Of a stretch of 37,703 nucleotides of DNA, positions 8,966 through 18,295 are shown one piece after another. Origin of the DNA: JARKQH01 sp964631605. GTDB lineage: Bacteria > Verrucomicrobiota > Verrucomicrobiia > Limisphaerales > UBA8199. Location of the stretch: the NCBI GenBank assembly GCA_964631605.1, contig CAZVYG010000053.1, positions 1 to 37,703 on the forward strand, read 5' to 3'. Each line of letters opens with the position of its first letter. Within the stretch, counting starts at the first letter, position 1. The notes under the pieces were generated by a model, which saw only the letters and a program-made list of their open reading frames with translations, did no database searches and was not told the origin of the DNA. A program made the translations under genes and the position numbers.

Positions 8966-11900
8966 ATGCGCCTGCGCTCCTTGCTGTGGTTCCTGGTAAG
9001 TCTGCTTTGTTTCGCGGCCGCGGTTGTCTTTTGGCGAATGGGCGATCGCTGGGCCAGCAGGCCCAACGCGGCCGCGGAAGACGGCGCCGTGGCCGCCCCG
9101 CGGACCGCGACGGCGGATTCCGCCAGTCCAGGCGCGCGGCCCCGGGCCGGGGTGGATTTTCGCCTGATGAGCGAGGCGGGGAATCTTAACCGGCCGGAGA
9201 CAAGGACGCGGTTGCCCAACCTTAACACGAACGCGGCGGAGCCGCCGCGCACGGCCTATCGCCTCAGCAACACGGACGAAAAGGTCAACACGCTGGCGCG
9301 CCGGCCCAGCGCGATTCTCCTCGAGAACGCGCTGTTCGATACGAGCGTGCCTCGGGAGTTGGCGGTGCCTCCGCATCTGCGGGCGCAGGGGGATCCCGGA
9401 GCCTATATCGTCCAGTCGCGCACCGCCTTGAACAACCAGTTCCGGGAGGAAATCCGCCGCGCCGGCGCCGACATTGTGGCCTATATCCCCAACCAGGCCT
9501 ACCTGGTCCGCGCCTCCTCCGCCGCCGCCCGGCAACTGGCCGCCTTCCCCGGCACCCAGGCGGTCCTGCCGTACGAACCTTACTACAAAATCAAGTCCTC
9601 CCTACTGCGGTTGGCCGTTGAAAGCAAACCGTTGCCGAAAAACACCGCGCTCAACCTGCTGTTGTTCAGCGACGCGCGTGAAACAACAATCGCGCAGTTG
9701 GAGCAATTGGGGGCGGAAGTGGTCGCACACGACCGCTCTCCCTTCGGGCCGGTGGTGAGGGTGCGGCCGCCCGTGGAGGCTCTGTCCGCCATCGCTGCTC
9801 TGCCCGGCGTGCAGCAAATTGAAGCAGCCCGAGTACGCGTGCCGGCCAATGACCTGAGCCGGGCAACGCTTCGTGTCGCCAGCGATTCCACCACCAACTT
9901 CAACTACCTCGGGCTGACCGGGACCAATGTGCTGGTGAACGTCAATGATACGGGGGTGGACGCCGCGCACCCGGTTTTCGCTGCCGGCCGCGTCTCGGGC
10001 GACATCGCCAACAGCCTGGTGGATGCGAGTGGCCACGGCACCCACGTCGCCGGTATTATCGCGGGCAACGGCGCGGAGTCGCTGACCGTCTCGAACGCTC
10101 GAGGCTCCGAATTGCCGCCGGTGGATGGTCAGTTCCGGGGCAAAGCCCCGGGCGCACGGATTTTTTCCATGCTTTTCTCCGAACCGGACTGGTACCTCCA
10201 GGAAATGGCGGGCCGAACCAATGCGCTCATTTCCAACAATAGCTGGCAATACCTCCGCTCCGCGGAATATGACCTCGCCGCGGCCAGCTACGACGCCGCC
10301 GTGCGCGATTCCGTGCCGGATGCCCCGGGTTCCCAGCCCGTTCTTTACGTCTTCCCGGCCGGCAACGCGGGAACGCTCAGCCGGGACGCCGGGTTTGCCA
10401 ACCAGGACGGTTTGGGCGGGGTGGCGGATACCATCCAGTCGCCCGGCACCGCTAAAAATGTGATTACCGTCGGAGCCGTGGAGCAGTTTCGGGATATCAC
10501 CAATGAAACCTGGAAATGCACCAGCTTCGACGGCTCGACCAGTTGCGAAACCAACAAGCCCTGGCAACGATCCAGCGACAGCCGCGAGCAGGTCGCCGGC
10601 TTTTCCAGCCGCGGCAATGTCGGCATTGGATTCGAAGGCGAGTACGGCCGGTTCAAGCCCGACCTGGTGGCTCCGGGCACGTTTGTGGTGTCGGCGCGCT
10701 CGGCGCAATGGGATGAAACCGCTTACTACAACCCCACCAATTACGCGACGGATTTCATGCCCGACCTGCAGGTGCGCACCAACGAATTTTACTCCAGTGG
10801 CGTGTTCATCCCGGATAACGCCGTGCAGTTGATCATCCGGGCCGAAGCGACTCAGCCCCTTGGAGCCGACCTGCCCATCCTGGTCGGGGGCAATGTCATC
10901 GGGACCAACGAAGTGTTCCTCCCTCCGGATGCGCCCCTGGCGCCGATCAATGATTTCCTGGACTACCAGATCGGCAACGCCACCAATGACACGGTGGTCT
11001 TCAACCTCACGACCATCCTCGTGACCACCAACGAGAACGGAAACTATTTCGAGGTGCTGAGCAACCTCAACAACCAGTTGGGCCCCTTCTACCGGTACGA
11101 GTCCGGCAGCAGCATGGCGGCGGCGTCCGTCTCGGGCACGCTGGCCCTCATGCACGAGTTTTTCACCCAGCGACTCGGCCGAACCAACAGTCCGGCCCTG
11201 ATGAAGGCGCTGCTGATCAACGGCGCTCGTTCCGCCAGCGACATCTACGATTTCCAGGTCAACAACTTCATCAACTACCAGGGCTGGGGCTTGGTGAACC
11301 TTCCGAACAGCCTGCCGGGCGCACTGTCGAACCTCGTCGGCAACGCGTCTTCCTCGCCGATTTTCGCCTTCGACCAAAGCCCCACCAACGCGCTTGCCAG
11401 CGGCCAGAGCGAAACTCATTACCTCAGCCTGTCCGAAGGCGCCCGGAACCAGCCGTTGCGCGCCACCCTGGTTTGGACGGACCCGCCCGGGAACCCGGTG
11501 GCGGGCGTCAAGCTGGTCAATGATTTGGACCTCGTCGTGACAAATCTTGACACCGGCGAGATTTATTTCGGCAATGACATTCGGGCTGACAATGATTTCA
11601 ACCTTGCGTGGAGCACGAACAATCCGCCGGCATGGGACTTCGTTAATAACGTCGAGAACGTTTTTCTAAAAGAGCCCCTTTCCACCAATTACTCGGTCAC
11701 CGTGCTCGCCCGGCACGTGAATGTGAATGCGGTGACCGCGCACACCAATGATGTGGTGCAGGATTTCGCCCTTGTCATCTCCAGCGGCAACGGCGATCTG
11801 ACGAACGCCCTCACCCTCGAGCGGCGCGAACGAGTGGAGTTGACCGTCCCCTGGGTCACGGTCGTCACCAACAACCTGCCGGATAATCCCGAGGCGCGCG

Positions 11901-14900
11901 CCACGGGTGGCCTGCTCACGGGACAGCATGTCGGAGCCAATACTCCGTTGTTGGGCACCAACACCATCCCGCTGCAGGGGGGCGCGCTGCTCACCGCCGG
12001 CATGACCAACCAGTGGCACTTCTATGTGCTATCCAACGACCTCAACTTTACCAACGCCGCTTTTGTCACCTTCCTTCCGCCCACCCTGGCCATCCCGCGC
12101 ATGGGCGTGAACGAGGCGGACCCCGACAACGCCACCCGCCTCGAGGCCGACATAGACCTCTACGTGTCCCTCTCTCCGGGGTTGACCAACCTCGACCCGG
12201 CGGCGATCGAAAACGCCTACAAATCGCAGGGACGCGGCGGCACCGAGGTGATTGTGTTGAGCAACGTCGCGCCGGCGGCGGTTTATTATGTGGGCGTCAA
12301 ATCCGAGGACCAGCAGGCGGCGGAATACAACTTTCTGGGCATTTTCAGCGAACAGCCTTTCGGCGTGACCGACGACGAGGGAAACCAATATCTCCTGGGC
12401 CTGCCCGTTCCCGCCGCCATTCCGCCAGGCACGCCCCAAAAGCCCGAGGGGGCCCGGATTCTGGCTCTCTCCATCCAGCCCATAACGGTCCGCCGGGTGG
12501 TCGTGACCAACACTCTTACCCACACCTTTCCGGGCGCGCTGGTCGGCACCCTGGGCCATAACCGCAAGTTTGCGGTTCTCAACAACAAGACCTGCGCCAC
12601 CGACCCCGGAACCGGCAATTGCATCACCAACACCTTTGATTACATCTACGAGGACAATGGGGAGGGGGATATTCCGTTTGCCCGTCCGGCCGACGGGCCC
12701 GGCAACCTGAAGGATTTCATAGGCGAAGAAGGACTGGGCGTATGGTTGTTCAACATGGCGAACAATTTTCCGGCGGGAACGGGTGTTGTGAACCGCCTCT
12801 TCATCAAGCTCGAGCCGCAGAATATCGCGCCGGGCACCGCGCGCGAACGGGACCTGCTGCCCAACACGTGGACGTACGACTCCATTGACGTCCCGCCCCA
12901 GGCCACCAACCTTGTGGTCTGTGTTTCCGGCAACACCGACCCCATCGAGCTGTACGTGGCGCGGGACTATGTCCCCACCCGCACGACCTATGATTACAAA
13001 CTCGACGTCCTCCCTCCAGGTGACTGCCTCTCCATCACCCCATTCTCCCTGCCGCCGCTGACAGCCGGACGTTATTTCATTGGCGTTTACAATCCCAGCC
13101 TGGTCGTACAGCGCATCCGCCTCAACGCCGAAGTGTTCCTCAATCCATTCGCGGTCGCGGCGTCCATCCCGAGCATCTTCGGCGGCATTCCCATCAAGGA
13201 TGACGCGGTGACTTACTCGACGATCTTCGTCACCAATCGCCTCAGTGTTTCCGATCTGGATGTCGGCCTGTTGATTCGCCACGACCGGATTTCCGATCTG
13301 GCCGTGACTCTTATAAGCCCCAGCGGCACGCGGGTCTTGTTGTTTGAAAACCGCGGGGCCGGCTCGACCAACGGGCTGGGAACCTTCGGCTTGGCGACCA
13401 ACAGCGCCGGTGTGCCGGTCTTTGCCAGCACCAATGTTACTCCGTTTTACACCAACGACTTCGAGGCCGCGGCCATCGGCCGCTACGCCCCTGGTGTGAC
13501 CTTCCAGGGGTGGAGTGTGCTCAGCAATTTTGCCACGGTGCTGCCCGATTTCAGCGTGCCGTGGTTGAGCAACCGGCTGCTGGTCTTGGATGACGCGGTT
13601 ATTTCCAACACGCTGCCGACGACCAATTCCACCCTCTACCGCCTTGAGTTCAAAACCACCCATGCGCCTTACCTTGCGGGCACTGTCGCCTGGTGGCCTT
13701 TCGACGAAGACGCCAGCGACATCTTCGGCGGCTGGAACGGCCTCCTGTCCGGCGGCGGCGACGAAATCGGACCCGACACGAACAATTACCGGATGTTCAA
13801 CCCTGGCCTCGTAGGCCGGGCCTTTTACGGGGATGGTGTTCGCGCCGCAGTGCTCGTGCCTGAGGCGCCGGAGTTGAACCTGGCCGTAAAGCGTGGTTTT
13901 AGCGTCGAAGGCTGGATCAAGCCCGCCAACGTGACGACTGGATTGGTGGGATTGGGCGTCCTCGTGATGAAGGACGGATTCGAAAACGCGGTCCCGCAAT
14001 TGGGCGTGGGCGCTGGGACGAATGTGTCCGGCTGGCTCGTGGATAGCGGTGACATAGATGTGCTTTCGTCGCCTCCGTACCCGAGCTGGGCCGACTCCGG
14101 CGCCAACTTCATTGACCTGAATGGCTACGGTCCGGGTTCGATTTCGACCAATATCATCACTGTGCCTGGGCGGTCTTATCGGCTGAGTTTTGCCTATGCC
14201 AGGAATCCGGACACGCTCATTCCGGGCTTTGTGGGGCGGGCGGCGGTTTCCCTCAGCGGGCAGCCCGATCTGGTGATCAGTTACGACTTCACGAACTCTG
14301 TTGGGAACCTCGCCTGGGCCCGCACCTCTCATGTCTTTACAGCGTCCAGCCCTGTGACCACCTTGCGCTTCGCCAGCCTGAACTCGGGTAATGGCGGTAT
14401 GTTTATTGACAGTGTGGAGGTTGCCGAAGCTTATTATGTCGAACCCGAAGCCGCCCCGCTCGCCGAATGGTACAAACCGTCGGACGACCCAACCAACGAG
14501 CCTTTGCAGGGCGTGCAATTCTGGGTGGGGGGCGTGGACCGAACCAATTACTTCCCCGGCGCCCTGGCGGCGGTGATCTGGAACACCAACGACCTGTCCT
14601 ACCCGGTCCTGAGCGTTACCAACGCCATCACCAACGGCGGCTGGCAGCACGTGGCCATGACTTTCGACAATGCCACCAAGCTCCTCAGCCTTTACGCCAA
14701 TGGCAATTTGCTGGTCAGCCAGGCGGTGGGCCCGGCGGATGCCGTGGCGCGCACTCTGGGCAACTTCTACCTCGGCTACCATCCCGGCAGCGTCACCAAC
14801 CTCGCCGCGTTCAGGGGCGGCATGGACGAATTCGGCCTGTATGAGCGGCCGTTGTCGCCTTGCGAGGTCGCAGCCATTCACGCCGCGGGCAAAGGCGGCA

Positions 14901-17900
14901 AATATGGCACCAACGTGCTGAGCTGTCCGATCACCAACTCCATCGAACTGATCACTTCCGCCGGCAGCACCGTTTACCATTTCACCAACGGTTTGACCTG
15001 GACCAATGGACCCCGATGGGAAACCGTGGCCATTGACTTTTCCAATCCTTTGCTTTCGGCCTCCAGCAACGGCCCCGGAACCAACCTGACCTCCATCGTG
15101 GTTCGGCCCCGTGACCCAAATGTTGCCCTCGACGACTTCGTTCTTTCCGCTGTCACCAGTAACTTTGTCAACGGCCTCCTGCACTTTACCGAGGATACCA
15201 ACGTGGCGCGGATACCCATCAAATTCGCGCCCTGGCCGTTTGCGCTGACTAATTTCCCGCCGACTGTTGTATTCTCGAACGATTTTGAGAACGCCACCCA
15301 GGGCGTTTACCAGGCCGGCAGCCTGATTCGGGGCGGCACCAACAGCGACACCGTGGGCGTACGCGACTGGACAGTGGTTTCCGGCCCGGTGTCGGTGATC
15401 AGCAACAGCCTCGTGGATACGGTCGCGACCAACTGGGTGGCGTTGTCCCGGGGCGCCATCGCCTGCGAGCTTCCCACCGTGCCAGGCCGTCGTTACCAAC
15501 TGACCTACGCAGTGCGCGGCCCGGGCGCGGTCGGCTGGTGGAATGGCGATCTCGAGCCGCTGAGTGACCGGGCGCGGGACCTCATCGGCGGAAACCACGG
15601 CGCTTTTATCGCGCTCAGCACGAACCATGCGACACGATTGGTTGGCAGCCGCTCGCTCTACTTCAACGGTTGGGAAACCAACGGCATCGCCAGCAAGCTG
15701 GAGCTGGCCGACCCGGATAATCTGCGGCTCACCAACCAGTTCAGCATTGAAGGCTGGATCCGTCCCATCCGTCAAACCAACTATTTCGGCACGGAGCAGA
15801 TTTTCTTCCGGGGCGATTCGCGCGCGTGTCTGGACCCCTTCTACCTGGCCTTGGATCCGGTCAATGACCAGGAGCGGAATCTGCGGTTCCACATCGAGGA
15901 TGGGGCCAGTCGAACCTGTGGAGTGGACGTGTTCACGACCAACGCCCCCATCGCGATTGACCGCTGGCAACATGTGGCGGCGGTCTTCGAGCCATGCCTG
16001 GCAATCCCTGAGCCGCCGTTCCTGACCAACCAATTGCGGCTTTACATTGACGGTCAGTTGGTCGCCACGAACTACACCGGCATCTTCCCCTTCAGAGACC
16101 TGGACCCGGCTTTCAGTCCCGGCGTTAGCATCGGCAACCGCAGCCGTTATGACGTCTCGCAGCCGTTCCGTGGTTTCCTTGACGAACTTTCGATTTACGG
16201 GCGGGCGCTGACGGAAGCCGAGATCAAGGCCATCCATGCCGCTGGTGGCGCGGGCAAGGCTGACCTCGCCATGCCCCCGGCTCAGAGCCTGGCGAAACTG
16301 CGCGTCCTCCTGGACAACGTCCAGATGGACATTGGCTTCGGCGACAATGCCAGGTGGACTACGCGAACCATCACCTTCACAGCCAATCGCACCAACATGG
16401 TGCTCAACCTCGAAGGGCTTTTGCCTAGCACGCTGGTCAATGACATCGCGCTCACTGAGATCCCCGCCGAACTCTCCTACCTCCCCGAGGAGTCGCTCGA
16501 GGCCCTCATCGGCGAAGATGCCTACGGTCTGTGGACCCTCGAAATCCTGGACACTCGGGCCGACGCGACGAACAACTCTCCCGAACTGGTCCAGTGGCAG
16601 CTTGATTTCCGGCTTATCCCGGGGGTTCAGCCTCAGCCGGTTTTCCTCTCGCACGGCATCCTCTACACCAACACGCTGACGGCGGGTGGCAGCCAAAGTT
16701 TTGTGGTGGTGGTGCCGCCGTGGGCGGTGATGGCCACCAATCTCCTGCAGTTTGCCACCAACCGCGTCAATGGCGGGGCCATGCCGCTTAGTGTCTTTTT
16801 CGACACCAACGGCTTCCCGACCAATCTCACGGGACCGCCCTTGATCGGCCCTGCTTCGTCCGGACTCAGCGTGCTAACGACCAACCCGCTGACGCCGCCC
16901 TTCATCATCAGCGGCCAGACCTATTACCTTACGGTAACCAATCCCAATCCGCTGGCGGCCACGTTCGCCGTGGGTGTCTGGTTCGACATCACCTCGCTCA
17001 CCAATTGCCTCGCCATCACCAACTTTGTCGGCCCGGCGGGCATTCCACGCTACTTCCAAATTGACGTTCCAACCAACGACGTTCCGCCGGAAGTGCCTCG
17101 GGACTTTGTCTTCTGGCTTTCGGGCGTTCAGAGCAACGTTACGGTGGTGCTCAACCAGCATTTGCCGCTGCCGGACCTTTCGAATTACGATTACATCAGC
17201 CGGGCCAACAGCACCAACGACGAGGTGCTGATGGTGCTGACCAACACCACACCTTTCCCGCTCCAAACCAACCGCTGGTACATCGGCGTTTTCAACAGCG
17301 AAGCGACCAACGTGCCCTTCACCGTGCAGGCGTGCTACTCGGTGTCCACCAATGACCCCGCCCTGGTTCGCCTCACCAACAACCTTCCTTGCGTCGTCTC
17401 CCTGACCAACCAGTTCGTGGCGCCGCCGGGCCCGCCGCGCTGGTTCTTCTACCAGTTCCCCATCCACAACTACGTGGACGCGGTTCTGTTTGAACTTTAC
17501 GACATGTCCGGCGACGTGGACCTTGTGCTCCAGCGGGACCGGCCGTCGGCCATGGCGCCGTATTTCGATGGGAGTTTCCAACTGGGACTCGAACCCGAGC
17601 AGATCGTTCTTCGCACGAGCTTCGAGCTGCCCGACTTGCGCGGGGACTGGTACCTAGGTGTGTATAACAACGAGCTGACCAATGTGACTTACTCGATCCG
17701 GGCACATTTGCAGCAGAACGGCATCCTCACCAGCGTGTTCCCGCTCACGCTCATAATCACGCCAACTGTTCCGCCAGGCGCGATCGTGTTGCAGTGGAAC
17801 GCGGTGGAAGGGGAAATTTACGTCATCGAGCGCACCGACCGAATCCGGCCCAGCAACTGGAAGCCAGTTACCGAGCCCATCGTTGCCACCACTCCCACGC

Positions 17901-18184
17901 CCGCAATCGAGATTCCCATTCAGGGCACCGCCGGTGGTTTCTATCGGGTGGTGCAGCGTCCGCGGTATGCCGTGTTCACCGCACCGCTCCGGGCGCAACG
18001 CTGGTCCGGCAACCTGATCCGAATCTCGTGGCCGACCACGTTCGTTGGCTACACGCTCCAATACTCGATCGGCCTGAACGGCATCTGGCAGAACGCCAAC
18101 CTGCCCGTCACCATTGAGGGCAACGAGTATGTCGCCTATGAGCCGATTGGCGCCCAGCCCAAGTTTTTCAGGCTGATTCCCTAG
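8966..18184 (+). CDS. Giant multidomain secreted subtilisin-like protease, 3072 residues
   Basis: An N-terminal hydrophobic segment (about residues 5-25) gives a signal peptide or anchor, followed by a prodomain-like region. The S8 catalytic domain shows D328 in NDTGVD, H357 in GHGTH, N467 in PAGN and S716 in SGSSMA, so the triad is intact. About 100 extra residues (roughly 593-692) lie before the catalytic Ser compared with the paralogue next door. A KP-43-type jelly roll follows (LVWTDPPGNP near 832, then VNDLDLVV). The first half of a proprotein-convertase P domain (HDRISDLAVTLISPSGT, from 1439) and its second half (YLPEES...GLWTLEILDTRA, from 2505) are separated by about 1000 residues. 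These hold LamG-like modules (about 1572-1980 and 2188-2430) and a DUF642/choice-of-anchor-like module (about 1688-1822) inside the first. PPC-like repeats and a terminal domain ending in KFFRLIP close the protein. Likely exported; substrate unknown. No clear Shine-Dalgarno precedes the start. Confidence 0.85.
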   Translation: MRLRSLLWFLVSLLCFAAAVVFWRMGDRWASRPNAAAEDGAVAAPRTATADSASPGARPRAGVDFRLMSEAGNLNRPETRTRLPNLNTNAAEPPRTAYRLSNTDEKVNTLARRPSAILLENALFDTSVPRELAVPPHLRAQGDPGAYIVQSRTALNNQFREEIRRAGADIVAYIPNQAYLVRASSAAARQLAAFPGTQAVLPYEPYYKIKSSLLRLAVESKPLPKNTALNLLLFSDARETTIAQLEQLGAEVVAHDRSPFGPVVRVRPPVEALSAIAALPGVQQIEAARVRVPANDLSRATLRVASDSTTNFNYLGLTGTNVLVNVNDTGVDAAHPVFAAGRVSGDIANSLVDASGHGTHVAGIIAGNGAESLTVSNARGSELPPVDGQFRGKAPGARIFSMLFSEPDWYLQEMAGRTNALISNNSWQYLRSAEYDLAAASYDAAVRDSVPDAPGSQPVLYVFPAGNAGTLSRDAGFANQDGLGGVADTIQSPGTAKNVITVGAVEQFRDITNETWKCTSFDGSTSCETNKPWQRSSDSREQVAGFSSRGNVGIGFEGEYGRFKPDLVAPGTFVVSARSAQWDETAYYNPTNYATDFMPDLQVRTNEFYSSGVFIPDNAVQLIIRAEATQPLGADLPILVGGNVIGTNEVFLPPDAPLAPINDFLDYQIGNATNDTVVFNLTTILVTTNENGNYFEVLSNLNNQLGPFYRYESGSSMAAASVSGTLALMHEFFTQRLGRTNSPALMKALLINGARSASDIYDFQVNNFINYQGWGLVNLPNSLPGALSNLVGNASSSPIFAFDQSPTNALASGQSETHYLSLSEGARNQPLRATLVWTDPPGNPVAGVKLVNDLDLVVTNLDTGEIYFGNDIRADNDFNLAWSTNNPPAWDFVNNVENVFLKEPLSTNYSVTVLARHVNVNAVTAHTNDVVQDFALVISSGNGDLTNALTLERRERVELTVPWVTVVTNNLPDNPEARATGGLLTGQHVGANTPLLGTNTIPLQGGALLTAGMTNQWHFYVLSNDLNFTNAAFVTFLPPTLAIPRMGVNEADPDNATRLEADIDLYVSLSPGLTNLDPAAIENAYKSQGRGGTEVIVLSNVAPAAVYYVGVKSEDQQAAEYNFLGIFSEQPFGVTDDEGNQYLLGLPVPAAIPPGTPQKPEGARILALSIQPITVRRVVVTNTLTHTFPGALVGTLGHNRKFAVLNNKTCATDPGTGNCITNTFDYIYEDNGEGDIPFARPADGPGNLKDFIGEEGLGVWLFNMANNFPAGTGVVNRLFIKLEPQNIAPGTARERDLLPNTWTYDSIDVPPQATNLVVCVSGNTDPIELYVARDYVPTRTTYDYKLDVLPPGDCLSITPFSLPPLTAGRYFIGVYNPSLVVQRIRLNAEVFLNPFAVAASIPSIFGGIPIKDDAVTYSTIFVTNRLSVSDLDVGLLIRHDRISDLAVTLISPSGTRVLLFENRGAGSTNGLGTFGLATNSAGVPVFASTNVTPFYTNDFEAAAIGRYAPGVTFQGWSVLSNFATVLPDFSVPWLSNRLLVLDDAVISNTLPTTNSTLYRLEFKTTHAPYLAGTVAWWPFDEDASDIFGGWNGLLSGGGDEIGPDTNNYRMFNPGLVGRAFYGDGVRAAVLVPEAPELNLAVKRGFSVEGWIKPANVTTGLVGLGVLVMKDGFENAVPQLGVGAGTNVSGWLVDSGDIDVLSSPPYPSWADSGANFIDLNGYGPGSISTNIITVPGRSYRLSFAYARNPDTLIPGFVGRAAVSLSGQPDLVISYDFTNSVGNLAWARTSHVFTASSPVTTLRFASLNSGNGGMFIDSVEVAEAYYVEPEAAPLAEWYKPSDDPTNEPLQGVQFWVGGVDRTNYFPGALAAVIWNTNDLSYPVLSVTNAITNGGWQHVAMTFDNATKLLSLYANGNLLVSQAVGPADAVARTLGNFYLGYHPGSVTNLAAFRGGMDEFGLYERPLSPCEVAAIHAAGKGGKYGTNVLSCPITNSIELITSAGSTVYHFTNGLTWTNGPRWETVAIDFSNPLLSASSNGPGTNLTSIVVRPRDPNVALDDFVLSAVTSNFVNGLLHFTEDTNVARIPIKFAPWPFALTNFPPTVVFSNDFENATQGVYQAGSLIRGGTNSDTVGVRDWTVVSGPVSVISNSLVDTVATNWVALSRGAIACELPTVPGRRYQLTYAVRGPGAVGWWNGDLEPLSDRARDLIGGNHGAFIALSTNHATRLVGSRSLYFNGWETNGIASKLELADPDNLRLTNQFSIEGWIRPIRQTNYFGTEQIFFRGDSRACLDPFYLALDPVNDQERNLRFHIEDGASRTCGVDVFTTNAPIAIDRWQHVAAVFEPCLAIPEPPFLTNQLRLYIDGQLVATNYTGIFPFRDLDPAFSPGVSIGNRSRYDVSQPFRGFLDELSIYGRALTEAEIKAIHAAGGAGKADLAMPPAQSLAKLRVLLDNVQMDIGFGDNARWTTRTITFTANRTNMVLNLEGLLPSTLVNDIALTEIPAELSYLPEESLEALIGEDAYGLWTLEILDTRADATNNSPELVQWQLDFRLIPGVQPQPVFLSHGILYTNTLTAGGSQSFVVVVPPWAVMATNLLQFATNRVNGGAMPLSVFFDTNGFPTNLTGPPLIGPASSGLSVLTTNPLTPPFIISGQTYYLTVTNPNPLAATFAVGVWFDITSLTNCLAITNFVGPAGIPRYFQIDVPTNDVPPEVPRDFVFWLSGVQSNVTVVLNQHLPLPDLSNYDYISRANSTNDEVLMVLTNTTPFPLQTNRWYIGVFNSEATNVPFTVQACYSVSTNDPALVRLTNNLPCVVSLTNQFVAPPGPPRWFFYQFPIHNYVDAVLFELYDMSGDVDLVLQRDRPSAMAPYFDGSFQLGLEPEQIVLRTSFELPDLRGDWYLGVYNNELTNVTYSIRAHLQQNGILTSVFPLTLIITPTVPPGAIVLQWNAVEGEIYVIERTDRIRPSNWKPVTEPIVATTPTPAIEIPIQGTAGGFYRVVQRPRYAVFTAPLRAQRWSGNLIRISWPTTFVGYTLQYSIGLNGIWQNANLPVTIEGNEYVAYEPIGAQPKFFRLIP

Positions 18185-18295
18185 GGCATTTCCAGCGGCC
18201 GGGCGGGGCGGAACCGGGGCGGGAATGCGTGGCTCGGCGCCTCTGGTGGGGCGACTGAATACTGTGGCTGCAGTTTTGATCTAAACGGTTGCAAC

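Noticed and set aside
12029..16696. 1555-codon minus-strand open frame antisense to the first giant protease
   Set aside because: The translation is rich in Arg, Gly, Val and His with no domain or signal. The plus-strand frame has intact S8, P and LamG motifs, so this is a by-product of GC-rich third codon positions.
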